A stretch of 17,812 bases of DNA. Origin: Candidatus Woesearchaeota archaeon (GTDB lineage Archaea > Nanobdellota > Nanobdellia > Woesearchaeales > JACRKL01). The stretch lies in assembly GCA_016219795.1 (NCBI GenBank), contig JACRKK010000069.1:1-17812 (forward strand), given 5' to 3'. A program made the translations under genes and the position numbers. Shown here piece by piece: positions 7,038 to 14,415 of this stretch (the stretch's first letter is position 1; each line of letters opens with the position of its first letter). The notes below the pieces were generated by a model. It saw nothing but the letters and a program-made list of their open reading frames with translations, had not been told where the DNA came from and did no database searches.

Positions 7038-9629
7038 ATGGTAAAAGTTCCCAAACAGCAGATATATACGGGCTTGCTGATTGCCCTTTTAGGTGTTATC
7101 ATGCTGGGTTTGCTGGGAAAACCTGCAACGGATTCTGGAGTTACAGGGATGATTGTCAGCGATGGCAGCTACCGCTCACCCACATCTGACGGAGATTATG
7201 CCGCACCCAAAACGGGGCCAGGATATGTCGCACCAAAAATTGACAAGAGCTATGAAGCACCAACAACAGGTCCGGGATACATCAAGGCAGAATCCGATAA
7301 GAATTTCAGTGCTCCCACCTCTGATGCTAACTTTACCAGGCCAACAACCGGCCCTGGCTTTATTGCTCCTAACCTCTCCAGTTTTACCGGCCCTACTACA
7401 GACAATAGCAGCATAGAAAAAACAGAAAATCAGACAACCGGAAAACACCTCAATGAGTCCCAACCCCTCATCGATAAAAATGAATCAGTCAAGAAGAATG
7501 CAACAGAAAATATACTGCCGCCTCAAAATGAATCCCTAAAGCCCATCGTGAATGCCACCACCCCAAAAGGCCCCATAGACCCAACATTGGTGGGCAAATG
7601 GAAACCATACTCAGAAAGCATATATTATAAAAACGGCGACTTTGAATTTGCGCAAACATCCAATGCAGAATTGACGCTGCATAGAGACGGAACCTGGATA
7701 TTTGGCAACCGCACAGGAACATGGCAGGTACTCCCCATTACTGAAGAAGATTGGACGGTGTGGGGAATACATAATGATAACTTCAAGACCAAGCTTGTGC
7801 TCTATAACTGGGAAGGTAATTATGCAACAGGCCCCATTGAAGAAACAAGTTGGGGAGCAAAATACCTCTGGGCAGTGTATAATGTGGATCCTCCTGCGCT
7901 CAGAGAGTCTGCGCAGGTCTGGCAGAAATTTGCACCTGCACCTGTCAGAGAAGGGGATACGACCTTCTCAGAAAAGAGCATTATGGGGAAATGGAGAAGA
8001 AGTGCAACCGCCCTCACCACAGCTACCGTGCTGCATATTCAGGAAGATAGTACCTGGACATTTAGCAGCTCCAGCGGAACATGGAAAATCCTCCCCATTG
8101 ACGATGCAGACTGGAAAAAATGGGGTTTAGAAAGCTCTGGCCAAACCCATAAGCTTATATTAGAAAAATGGAATGGGGTGGGTGGCGATGGCCCCATAAC
8201 CGTATCGGGAGGAGAAATCTCTTTATTTACCATATACACCAAAGTAAAGGACCCTGATACAGGAAAGGAATCAACAATGAGCTGGGAGTTCATCATTCTC
8301 CAGGGAGACAACACCTGGCTGACTGCTGAAACAAAGGGGCAGGGAAAAATCACTTCAGACGATGGTAAGATAGACTGCGGTAAATCCTGTACTGCACAAT
8401 ATGCTACCGATGCAGAGGTTACCATAACTGCTAAAGCAGATGATGGCTGGACGTTTTCCCGCTGGAATGGGGGGTGTCAGGTAAGCGAAAATGTATGTTT
8501 AATAACATTAGATAAATCAAAGACTGCATCGGCTGTGTTCGTGCCGGGATGTAAAGATGATGCTGCCTGCCCCCAAGACCAGGTATGCACAAACTCACAA
8601 TGCACACCCGTAGTCTGTCCTTGCGGGAAAGTTGATGCCCACGCCTGCCAGAAATATGCATGCTGCTCAGATAAGGACTGTGATGAATCCAGCACCTGCG
8701 ACATCACTATACACCAGTGCGTCCAGAAATCTCTGTGCCACGCAGTCGCCATTTATGGAGACCCTGCAGCAAAGCATGACATCGTCTTTGTAGGAGATGG
8801 GTTTACGGATTACGAGCAATTAAAGAAACTGATTCTGTTGATTATGGATTATGACGGCAGACTCAACGGTGTCTTTACGGTTTCTCCCTTCAAGGAAAGC
8901 ATGAACACCTTTAATGTATGGATGGTCACTGCACCGGATTACAAACACGATGACATGGGTGAGCCTGACCACGAAGACTATCTACGGTTTGTTAAGGGAT
9001 GCGACATGGATACTGTCATTGTTGCCTCCAGAAGCACCTACAGGCCACATGCATTCTTCCCCACAGACGGCCCGCGAGGGGGCACGGTGTTTTTATCGCT
9101 TGGGTTCCTTGCTATCAGAAGTCCGGAATTTGCTGTCATGAACACAGGCCGGCTTCTCCTGCATGAATTGGGTCATGCTATTGGCGGCCTGGCAGATGAA
9201 TATGTAGAGTATGGTAAGGGCACGCGATATATTGAGAATGCCGTCAACTGTGCACCTGACCTTGCAACAGCAAAGAAGCGGTGGGGAGACTTAGTAGGTG
9301 TGGGTGGAGTGGATTATTACACGGGCGTAAAGGATGTGCCCGGCACCAAATACTACAAAAGCCCTGCTGAAACCGTACCAGAGCTTGGAAGGTTCCCCGA
9401 CGGCAGCGATTGGTCAGATGGGGGATGCAGTTATGACTGGAACAATATCCGGCCGACCATTGGCTCTCTCATGAATAATCAATTTGATCTTGATTATAAT
9501 TACGGACCAGTAGATGAACAGCAGTTGAGAAAAAAATTAGCAGAGTACACAGAATCACCAACCCAAGACACCCAAACCGTACAGCCGCAGGGTGGAAGAG
9601 GAAGGCGATTCATAGAGGATAGTGGTTGA
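7038..9629 (+). CDS. Large anchored multidomain M64 (IgA peptidase-like) metallopeptidase
   Basis: An 863-residue surface protease. In order: a membrane anchor or uncleaved signal (about 8-27); nine-residue repeats with an aromatic start (45-122); a Ser/Thr/Asn linker with nine N-glycosylation sequons (98-174); two copies of the W-rich domain shared with the upstream lipoprotein (about 181-299 and 311-422); a divergent InlB B-repeat with Cys447/451/480/487 (about 428-503); a region with 13 cysteines (505-567); and a C-terminal M64-type peptidase. The peptidase starts HDIVFVGDGFTDYEQ (580-594) and contains HELGH (709-713), whose histidines bind zinc with Glu710 as catalyst, then LADEY (718-722), NCAPDLATAKKRW and RPTIGSLMNN. 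Cleavage of extracellular protein is known for the family; the target here is unknown. The start is 3 nt after the lipoprotein stop. Confidence 0.88.
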   Translation: MVKVPKQQIYTGLLIALLGVIMLGLLGKPATDSGVTGMIVSDGSYRSPTSDGDYAAPKTGPGYVAPKIDKSYEAPTTGPGYIKAESDKNFSAPTSDANFTRPTTGPGFIAPNLSSFTGPTTDNSSIEKTENQTTGKHLNESQPLIDKNESVKKNATENILPPQNESLKPIVNATTPKGPIDPTLVGKWKPYSESIYYKNGDFEFAQTSNAELTLHRDGTWIFGNRTGTWQVLPITEEDWTVWGIHNDNFKTKLVLYNWEGNYATGPIEETSWGAKYLWAVYNVDPPALRESAQVWQKFAPAPVREGDTTFSEKSIMGKWRRSATALTTATVLHIQEDSTWTFSSSSGTWKILPIDDADWKKWGLESSGQTHKLILEKWNGVGGDGPITVSGGEISLFTIYTKVKDPDTGKESTMSWEFIILQGDNTWLTAETKGQGKITSDDGKIDCGKSCTAQYATDAEVTITAKADDGWTFSRWNGGCQVSENVCLITLDKSKTASAVFVPGCKDDAACPQDQVCTNSQCTPVVCPCGKVDAHACQKYACCSDKDCDESSTCDITIHQCVQKSLCHAVAIYGDPAAKHDIVFVGDGFTDYEQLKKLILLIMDYDGRLNGVFTVSPFKESMNTFNVWMVTAPDYKHDDMGEPDHEDYLRFVKGCDMDTVIVASRSTYRPHAFFPTDGPRGGTVFLSLGFLAIRSPEFAVMNTGRLLLHELGHAIGGLADEYVEYGKGTRYIENAVNCAPDLATAKKRWGDLVGVGGVDYYTGVKDVPGTKYYKSPAETVPELGRFPDGSDWSDGGCSYDWNNIRPTIGSLMNNQFDLDYNYGPVDEQQLRKKLAEYTESPTQDTQTVQPQGGRGRRFIEDSG
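7164..7403 (+). repeat. Degenerate 27-bp coding tandem repeats (nine-residue units)
   Basis: Encodes residues 43-122 of the metallopeptidase. Aromatic residues fall at 45, 54, 63, 72, 81, 90, 99, 108 and 116, a spacing of nine (the last is eight). The unit is approximately aromatic-x-A-P-T-x-G-P-G or aromatic-x-A-P-x-x-D-x-N. It probably forms an extended stalk between the membrane and the folded domains. Confidence 0.75.
7578..7934 (+). repeat. Shared W-rich domain, copy 2 (coding)
   Basis: Residues about 181-299 of the metallopeptidase: VGKWKPYSE, HRDGTWIFGNRTGTWQVLPI, EEDWTVWGI, ATGPIEE, AVYNVDPP and VWQKFAP. It matches the lipoprotein C-terminus over the whole length. Confidence 0.7.
7968..8303 (+). 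repeat. Shared W-rich domain, copy 3 (coding)
   Basis: Residues about 311-422 of the metallopeptidase: MGKWRRS, QEDSTWTFSSSSGTWKILPI, DADWKKWGLESS, GDGPITVSGG and FTIYTKVKDP. It is more divergent at the end, where the VWxKF strand is replaced by WEFIILQ. Confidence 0.65.
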
Positions 9630-9631
9630 CT

Positions 9632-10291
9632 ATGAAAAAGAAACTGATATTCCTATTCCTGTTGGTGATGCTTCCTGTAGCGCATGCGCTTTCGTATTCC
9701 GTTGTCCTCCATTATGATACGGAGAAATTCACCCTGCAGGACGCTGCTGTTGTGAGTGCAGCGCCATCACCTTCTTCCGCAGGGAATAGGTACACGGTCA
9801 GGATGCTTTCGTTTAAGGAAAAAGTTTTGTTTGATACCAGTTTTAATCTCAATGCAGACGCTGTGTACAGCATGCCTCTTGACAAAAGCACCCTGGCTGC
9901 TAAGAATGCTGCTCAGAGAAAAACGGTTAATCTCCTGCTGCCCTACTACCCCCATGCCAAGAGCCTAGAGATAGCAAAAGAGGGTGAGGTTCTCTTGCTG
10001 GTGGATCTGAGCAGATTCTCTACCTGCAATGAAAATGGAGTATGTGACTCTTCTGAGTCCCAGAGTGCCTGCCCACAGGATTGCACCTGCGGCAACAAAA
10101 TCTGTGAACCTACGGAAAATTATATGCTCTGCTCTGCTGATTGCCCGCCAGAACAGCAGAAGCCGGAAAGTAAACTTGCGCTATCTCCAACAGTGCTGTG
10201 GCTCATCGGAGGATTTGCGCTTCTGCTTTTCTGCTGCACTGTTTTCTGGTTCATAAGACAGAAAAATATAAATAAGCAGGGTAAAAGATAG
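9632..10291 (+). CDS. Type I membrane surface protein with paired Cys-rich modules
   Basis: A protein of 219 residues from ATG 9632. A signal peptide (MKKKLIFLFLLVMLPVAHA) precedes an extracellular beta-rich segment starting SYSVVLHYDTEKFTLQD. Residues about 132-171 hold two modules of the form C-x-N-x-x-C-(D/E)-x(6-8)-C-x-x-D-C: CNENGVCDSSE ending CPQDC, and CGNKICEPTE ending CSADC. A C-terminal membrane helix (about 184-207) is followed by a short basic tail. An in-frame TTG at 9626, overlapping the upstream stop, is the alternative start; GAGGA at 9615-9619 is spaced better for that TTG, so the choice is open. The gene follows the metallopeptidase directly, suggesting a partner or anchor for it, but no function is recognised. 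The double-Cys module resembles ones common in archaeal surface proteins. Confidence 0.72.
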   Translation: MKKKLIFLFLLVMLPVAHALSYSVVLHYDTEKFTLQDAAVVSAAPSPSSAGNRYTVRMLSFKEKVLFDTSFNLNADAVYSMPLDKSTLAAKNAAQRKTVNLLLPYYPHAKSLEIAKEGEVLLLVDLSRFSTCNENGVCDSSESQSACPQDCTCGNKICEPTENYMLCSADCPPEQQKPESKLALSPTVLWLIGGFALLLFCCTVFWFIRQKNINKQGKR

Positions 10292-10296
10292 CAAAC

Positions 10297-11136
10297 ATGG
10301 ATTTTTTACAGCAGCTGAAGAAAACAGCAAAAGAAGCGGGTAATATCACCTGTTTAGGGATGGACCCTGTGCTGGAAAAGATTCCCACAAAGGGCACGGT
10401 CCGAAAAAGAATAACCATTTTCTACAGAAATCTGCTGTACGGTATGAAAAAAAAAGGGATGCTACCTGCTATGGTCAAGCCCAACTCTGCGTTTTTTGAG
10501 CAGTACGGTTTTGAAGGGCTCAAAGCCCTGCATGATATCATCACCTACTGCCATACCCTAAAAATCTCTGTTCTTCTGGACGCCAAGCGAGGTGATATTG
10601 GTAAATCTAGCGCAGCATATGCAAAGGCAGCATTTGAATTCTGGCAGGCAGATGCCATTACGGTTGCGCCTTATATGGGCCATGATTCTGTGCAGCCGTT
10701 TTTTGATTACTGCAGCAAAGGAAAAGGTGTGTATGTGCTCTGCCGCACCTCAAATGCGGGAGCAAAAGACTTACAAGACTTAACTGTGGGAAAAGTTCCG
10801 CTGTTCCTAAAAGTTGCAGAACACATAACCCGGGGATCAACACCCGGCGTAGGTGCTGTGGTTGGTGCAACATATCCAACCGAACTGGAGCAGATATCCT
10901 CCGCCTTCCAGAAGTCGGGCAAAGAAATACCTCTTTTGATTCCCGGCGTTGGAGCACAGGGTGGCAATGCTGGTGAAGTCACTAAAATTCTCAGAAAAAC
11001 GAGCAAAGACCTCTCTATCCACCGTATCAATGCCGGCTCCTCGGTATGCTACGCATATCTTGAGGCAAAAAGCACAGACTATGTGGGTTGTGCAATAAAA
11101 GCCCTACGGACTTTTAATGAAGAAGTGGGGTTCTAG
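10297..11136 (+). CDS. pyrF: Orotidine 5'-phosphate decarboxylase, class II
   Basis: Catalyses the last step of UMP synthesis, decarboxylation of OMP, in the cytosol. The 279-residue length and sequence fit the longer class II OMP decarboxylases. Visible elements of the TIM barrel are CLGMDPVLEKIP (about 19-30), substrate-binding VKPNSAFFEQYG (60-71), the catalytic LDAKRGDIGKSS (94-105, with Lys97 and Asp95/Asp100), the VAPYMGHDS strand, and the phosphate-gripping region PLLIPGVGAQGG followed by INAGSSVCYA. It starts 5 nt after the membrane-protein stop, so it may be read from the surface cassette transcript although functionally unrelated. The downstream LOG-type gene begins one base after its stop. 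Confidence 0.93.
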   Translation: MDFLQQLKKTAKEAGNITCLGMDPVLEKIPTKGTVRKRITIFYRNLLYGMKKKGMLPAMVKPNSAFFEQYGFEGLKALHDIITYCHTLKISVLLDAKRGDIGKSSAAYAKAAFEFWQADAITVAPYMGHDSVQPFFDYCSKGKGVYVLCRTSNAGAKDLQDLTVGKVPLFLKVAEHITRGSTPGVGAVVGATYPTELEQISSAFQKSGKEIPLLIPGVGAQGGNAGEVTKILRKTSKDLSIHRINAGSSVCYAYLEAKSTDYVGCAIKALRTFNEEVGF

Positions 11137-11137
11137 G

Positions 11138-11668
11138 ATGCAGATAAAAATGGGCGTGTTTGGCACATCCATGGGTGCTATAGACAAAGAGATTCTTACA
11201 AAGGCACTGGCACTTGGAGAAGCAGTTGCTAAAGAAAAGTGCATCCTCATCACCGGGGCAACCGTAGGGATTCCGTATGCAGCAGCAGAAGGCGCAAAGG
11301 AAGAACAGGGGTTGGTGGTTGGTATCTCTCCTGCAAACAACTTGCAGGAGCACACAAAAGTATATAAGATGCCCACGGATTTCCACGACATTATCATCTA
11401 TACAGGTATGGGGTACGAGGGCAGGAATCTCTTCAACATCAAGACCGCAGACATCTGCCTGTTCTTGCAGGGAGGCATAGGCACACTCAACGAATTCACC
11501 CTTGCCTATAAGGAAGAGAAAATTATCGGTGTGTTGAAAAATACGGGTGGCATCTCTGAAATATTCCCTGAAATCACCTACCACCTGGCACGCAAGAATT
11601 CTACAAAGATCATCTACGAGGATGACCCCAAGGTGCTGGTGAGAAAGTGTTTGGGGCTGTTGAAGTAG
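11138..11668 (+). CDS. LOG/SLOG-type Rossmann protein (TIGR00725-like)
   Basis: A 176-residue protein of the lysine-decarboxylase-like/LOG superfamily, a Rossmann fold that binds nucleotides or nucleotide-sugar ligands. It shows the opening strand KMGVFGTSMG (4-13), CILITGATVGIPYAAAEGA (35-53), YTGMGYEGRN (88-97) and the family signature GGIGTLNEF (112-120), equivalent to the GGxGTxxE of LOG nucleotide phosphoribohydrolases. The short length and motif spacing fit the TIGR00725-like branch, whose function is uncertain; some relatives release bases from nucleotides, and the pyrF neighbour makes nucleotide metabolism plausible. ATG 11138 is chosen because it places the first beta strand at the N-terminus and abuts the pyrF stop. 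An in-frame ATG at 11117 would overlap pyrF by 20 nt and has no ribosome-binding site. Confidence 0.8.
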   Translation: MQIKMGVFGTSMGAIDKEILTKALALGEAVAKEKCILITGATVGIPYAAAEGAKEEQGLVVGISPANNLQEHTKVYKMPTDFHDIIIYTGMGYEGRNLFNIKTADICLFLQGGIGTLNEFTLAYKEEKIIGVLKNTGGISEIFPEITYHLARKNSTKIIYEDDPKVLVRKCLGLLK

Positions 11669-11715
11669 ATATATGACTTTTATGCCCCATTTCCCTCTGC
11701 AAATGTAGCCAATTC

Positions 11716-11724
11716 TTTATAAAT
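11716..11724 (+). promoter_or_regulatory. TATA box for the 11777-16301 gene cluster
   Basis: TTTATAAAT predicts a transcription start near 11746 and a leader of about 30 nt. AGAGGA at 11765-11770, six bases before ATG 11777, fits this as a ribosome-binding site. Confidence 0.55.
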
Positions 11725-11776
11725 AACAGAATGATAATCTACCCCACTATTACTTTCGAGTCCTAGAGGAAACACC

Positions 11777-12688
11777 ATGGGAGAAGCAAGATATCCGGGA
11801 ACAAGCCTTAGCACAAGTGAAAGAACCATGACCCCATTAGCTGGCATGCTCAGTTTTCTTAACCGTACCAGGGATCCGGCTACGTTAAATCCTTCAACCA
11901 ACCCAGGACTTGTCCAGCACTTTACTTTCCCGGGTGGCAGTTATATGTCCGGCTATGGAGCAGGAGCCGGACGCTATGAAGGCGGCATGACTGCAACCCC
12001 TGCACATCCTTACAACCATTCAACAACTACCCTTGATGCCATGTTGCCAAGTCGTTCTGCTCCCTACAGCAACCAAACCGGTGCATCCTCTGCTTGGTTT
12101 GGAAATATGGAACAGTACAGGAAAAATTATGACGCTGAAAAAGGAGCAGAAAAAAAGCAGGCAGCAAAAGGTGCAGGCAAAGAAAAGCTGGAAGATCTAG
12201 AAACAAGAATTCCTGATGCAACTCAGGACTCACCACTCAAATCTCATACCTCTGAATTCCCTGCTCACGATTCCCTTGATTTGAGAACAGTTTACGGCCT
12301 TGGCAAAAACGACGACGTAGTTTTTGAGGCCAAAGGCAAAGGATACAACGCATCCGTAACCGCCGGATACTTGCCATCCGTCGGCAATTACCTTGCAGTC
12401 ACCATGCGCGACGAAGCAGGCAATGTGAAGAGCAATTATGCTGTGGTATTCAATGTTCCCACATCTGAAAGCAAGGAACAAAAAAGCCGTTATGCACACC
12501 TCATTGAAACCGAGGTTTTTGCAGCGATTGACAAAATAGCAGGCGGCGGCAATTACGCGCTTGCAGGACTTGAGCAGATTGCACGGGTGCCTATAAAACT
12601 GGGGGCACAGAATGTTGCACTTCTCGCAAAAGGGGAGCAGGCAAGAAAACTGCAAGATGCAGATGCACTAAGACCACAACCATTTTAA
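11777..12688 (+). CDS. Unrecognised 303-residue protein
   Basis: I do not recognise this family. Residues 1-110 are rich in Gly, Ser, Thr, Pro, Tyr and Met (for example GGSYMSGYGAGAGRYEGGM) and look disordered. Residues about 113-140 are Lys/Glu/Ala-rich, probably a charged helix. Residues about 160-230 contain alternating strands (VYGLGKNDDVVFEAKGKGY, YLAVTMRDEAGNV, YAVVFNVPTS), and 236-292 are helical (SRYAHLIETEVFAAIDKIAG). No signal peptide or membrane segment is seen, so it is probably cytosolic. It opens a transcription unit with its own TATA box and ribosome-binding site and ends 25 nt before aIF6, so it is likely co-transcribed with a translation factor. The codon pattern resembles that of its neighbours, and the intact 303-codon frame supports a real gene. 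Confidence 0.7.
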   Translation: MGEARYPGTSLSTSERTMTPLAGMLSFLNRTRDPATLNPSTNPGLVQHFTFPGGSYMSGYGAGAGRYEGGMTATPAHPYNHSTTTLDAMLPSRSAPYSNQTGASSAWFGNMEQYRKNYDAEKGAEKKQAAKGAGKEKLEDLETRIPDATQDSPLKSHTSEFPAHDSLDLRTVYGLGKNDDVVFEAKGKGYNASVTAGYLPSVGNYLAVTMRDEAGNVKSNYAVVFNVPTSESKEQKSRYAHLIETEVFAAIDKIAGGGNYALAGLEQIARVPIKLGAQNVALLAKGEQARKLQDADALRPQPF

Positions 12689-12713
12689 ACCAACCATTGT
12701 TTTTCTGAAAGGA

Positions 12714-13376
12714 ATGCATCTCCTAACCACACCTATCCAAAATATCGGCCTCTATGGCTTTGCCACTGATAGCTACTGCCTTCTTGGCAGGGACGTTCCT
12801 GAAGAAGCCGCAAAAGATATAGAAAAAGTTCTCAAGGTGCCTGTGCATTACATCACCATATGCGGCACATCTCTGGTGGGGGTTTTCTGCGCAGGCAACA
12901 ACCACTGCATGCTCGTTCCGAGTATCGCATTCACCGAAGAACTCAAAAAACTAGACCAGCTCAAAATACCCTACAAAATCATAGAGACACGGCTGACAGC
13001 GCTTGGCAACAACATCCTGACAAGCGATTATGCAGCACTCGTTAATCCTGAATTCTCTGCAGACACCAAAAAGCGCATCAGGCAGGCATTGAATGTGGCT
13101 CTGCGCCCAGGAACCGTCGCCGGTCTTGGCAATGTAGGCTCCCTTGGAGCAATACGGGGAAAACAGGGCATCATTCATCCAGAGACCGCAGATGAGGAAG
13201 TTGCGTACCTTGGAGAATTCATGGATGTTTCATTCACCGAAGCAACCATCAACAATACCTCTTGCTTTCTGCGCTCAGGCCTTATCTGTAATAAATATGG
13301 TCTGGTCATCAGCACTGCTTCATCCGGCCAGGAGATCAATGAGATAGATATGGCGCTTGGGTTCTTGGACAGTTAA
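12714..13376 (+). CDS. eif6: Translation initiation factor aIF6
   Basis: Archaeal homologue of eIF6, which binds the large ribosomal subunit and prevents its premature joining to the small subunit. The 220-residue length is typical. The five-fold pseudo-symmetric pentein repeats are visible as the recurring pattern: NIGLYGFATDSYCLLG (about 10-25), TSLVGVFCAGNNHCMLVPS (52-70), RLTALGNNILTSDYAALVNP (93-112), GTVAGLGNVGSLGAIRGKQG (132-151) and a final TSCFLRSGLICNKYGLVIS segment. The start is supported by GAAAGGA directly before ATG 12714. In many archaea this gene sits between ribosomal protein genes and the prefoldin alpha-ftsY pair; here PRPP synthetase intervenes. Confidence 0.95.
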   Translation: MHLLTTPIQNIGLYGFATDSYCLLGRDVPEEAAKDIEKVLKVPVHYITICGTSLVGVFCAGNNHCMLVPSIAFTEELKKLDQLKIPYKIIETRLTALGNNILTSDYAALVNPEFSADTKKRIRQALNVALRPGTVAGLGNVGSLGAIRGKQGIIHPETADEEVAYLGEFMDVSFTEATINNTSCFLRSGLICNKYGLVISTASSGQEINEIDMALGFLDS

Positions 13377-13377
13377 C

Positions 13378-13386
13378 TTTAAAAAG
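13378..13386 (+). promoter_or_regulatory. TATA-like box before prs
   Basis: TTTAAAAAG lies two bases after the aIF6 stop and would start transcription near 13408, about 11 nt before the GTG at 13419. It suggests an internal promoter driving prs-pfdA-ftsY with a very short leader. Confidence 0.4.
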
Positions 13387-13418
13387 ATTGACGGGACTTC
13401 ATCTAGAGAGACTCAGGG

Positions 13419-14411
13419 GTGAGACCAATCAACCAGTATGCAGCATTGAAAATTGTGGCAGGGACATCACATCCTGCACTTGCAAAAGGCATTGCGCAGC
13501 AACTCGGCATCCCCGTAACACCTATGGACGTTTCTAAATTCAGTGATGGAGAAACGTATGTGCGCATCGATGAAAGCATCAGGGCATGCGACGTCTTTGT
13601 CGTGCAGACTCTCTGCAATCCAGCCAATGATTATCTGATGGAGTTGTTCATCATAGTAGATGCGCTGCGACGCGCATCTGCAGGACGAATCACCGCAGTC
13701 GTTCCCTATTTTGCCTATGCGCGCCAGGACAGAAAAACCAACGATAGGGAGCCCATCACAGCAAAACTGGTGGCAAACCTCATGACCACTGCAGGTATCA
13801 ACCGCGTCCTGACTGCAGACCTGCACGCAGATCAGGTGCAGGGATTCTTTGACATCCCCCTCGACCATATCAAGGCACTCCCGCTTATCGCAGGCTATCT
13901 CAAGAAAAAGAAGATAAAAGACCTCGTGGTCGTATCCCCTGATTTTGGCAGCATCAAACGCTCGCACGAGCTTGCAACTGCTCTTGATACAGCGTTGGTT
14001 GTCATCAGCAAACGCCGCTCAAGAAAAGAGCATGACACCATTGAAGACATGACCATCTTAGGAGAAGTCAAGGGAAAGAACATCGTCATCGTAGATGACA
14101 TGATCAGCACCGGAGGCACGATTGTACGAGCAGTCGAGGTGCTCAAAAAAAACGGGGCAAAAGACTGTTATGTGGGATGCACCCATCCCCTCCTCATTGG
14201 ACATGCTGCAGAAAAACTAGCACAGGCGGACATTAAGGAACTCATCGTCACGGACTCTGTCCCCCTTCCTCATCAGAAATTCCTCAAGCAGATGGTTGTA
14301 CTGTCGCTTGCACCCTGGCTTGCAAAGACCATAGAATGCATCCACCAGGGAACGCAAATGGGCATGCTCTTTGATCAACTAAAATCAGACTATCTGGAAG
14401 GGAAGAGGTAA
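13419..14411 (+). CDS. prs: Ribose-phosphate pyrophosphokinase (PRPP synthetase), bacterial class I type
   Basis: Makes PRPP from ribose 5-phosphate and ATP, feeding purine, pyrimidine, His, Trp and NAD synthesis; PRPP also supports the OMP production used by the nearby pyrF. Visible are FSDGETYVRI (41-50), VVQTLCNPANDYLMEL (61-76), DALRRASAGRITAVVPYFAY (81-100), the ATP-binding ARQDRK (101-106), LTADLHADQVQGFFDIP with His136, the flexible catalytic loop SKRRSRKEHDTIED (197-210), and the PRPP-binding VDDMISTGGT (225-234). The 330-residue length and the RRASAGRITAV and DRK segments resemble bacterial and eukaryotic class I enzymes, rather than the shorter archaeal class III type. The GTG start is uncertain: homologues begin near KIVAGTSHP, which would fit an in-frame TTG at 13446. 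Confidence 0.93.
   Translation: MRPINQYAALKIVAGTSHPALAKGIAQQLGIPVTPMDVSKFSDGETYVRIDESIRACDVFVVQTLCNPANDYLMELFIIVDALRRASAGRITAVVPYFAYARQDRKTNDREPITAKLVANLMTTAGINRVLTADLHADQVQGFFDIPLDHIKALPLIAGYLKKKKIKDLVVVSPDFGSIKRSHELATALDTALVVISKRRSRKEHDTIEDMTILGEVKGKNIVIVDDMISTGGTIVRAVEVLKKNGAKDCYVGCTHPLLIGHAAEKLAQADIKELIVTDSVPLPHQKFLKQMVVLSLAPWLAKTIECIHQGTQMGMLFDQLKSDYLEGKR
14405..14409 (+). promoter_or_regulatory. Shine-Dalgarno site of pfdA inside the prs terminus
   Basis: GAGGT (14405-14409) overlaps the prs stop codon and lies six bases before ATG 14416, indicating translational linkage within one transcript. Confidence 0.6.
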
Positions 14412-14415
14412 CACC

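Noticed and set aside
11117..11137. Upstream ATG for the LOG-type gene
   Set aside because: It would overlap pyrF by 20 nt, lacks a ribosome-binding site and adds a basic stretch before the first beta strand; ATG 11138 is preferred.
11114..11584. A 156-codon minus-strand frame opposite the LOG-type gene
   Set aside because: The sense strand has the GGIGTLNEF signature and fits closely behind pyrF; the antisense product has no recognisable features.
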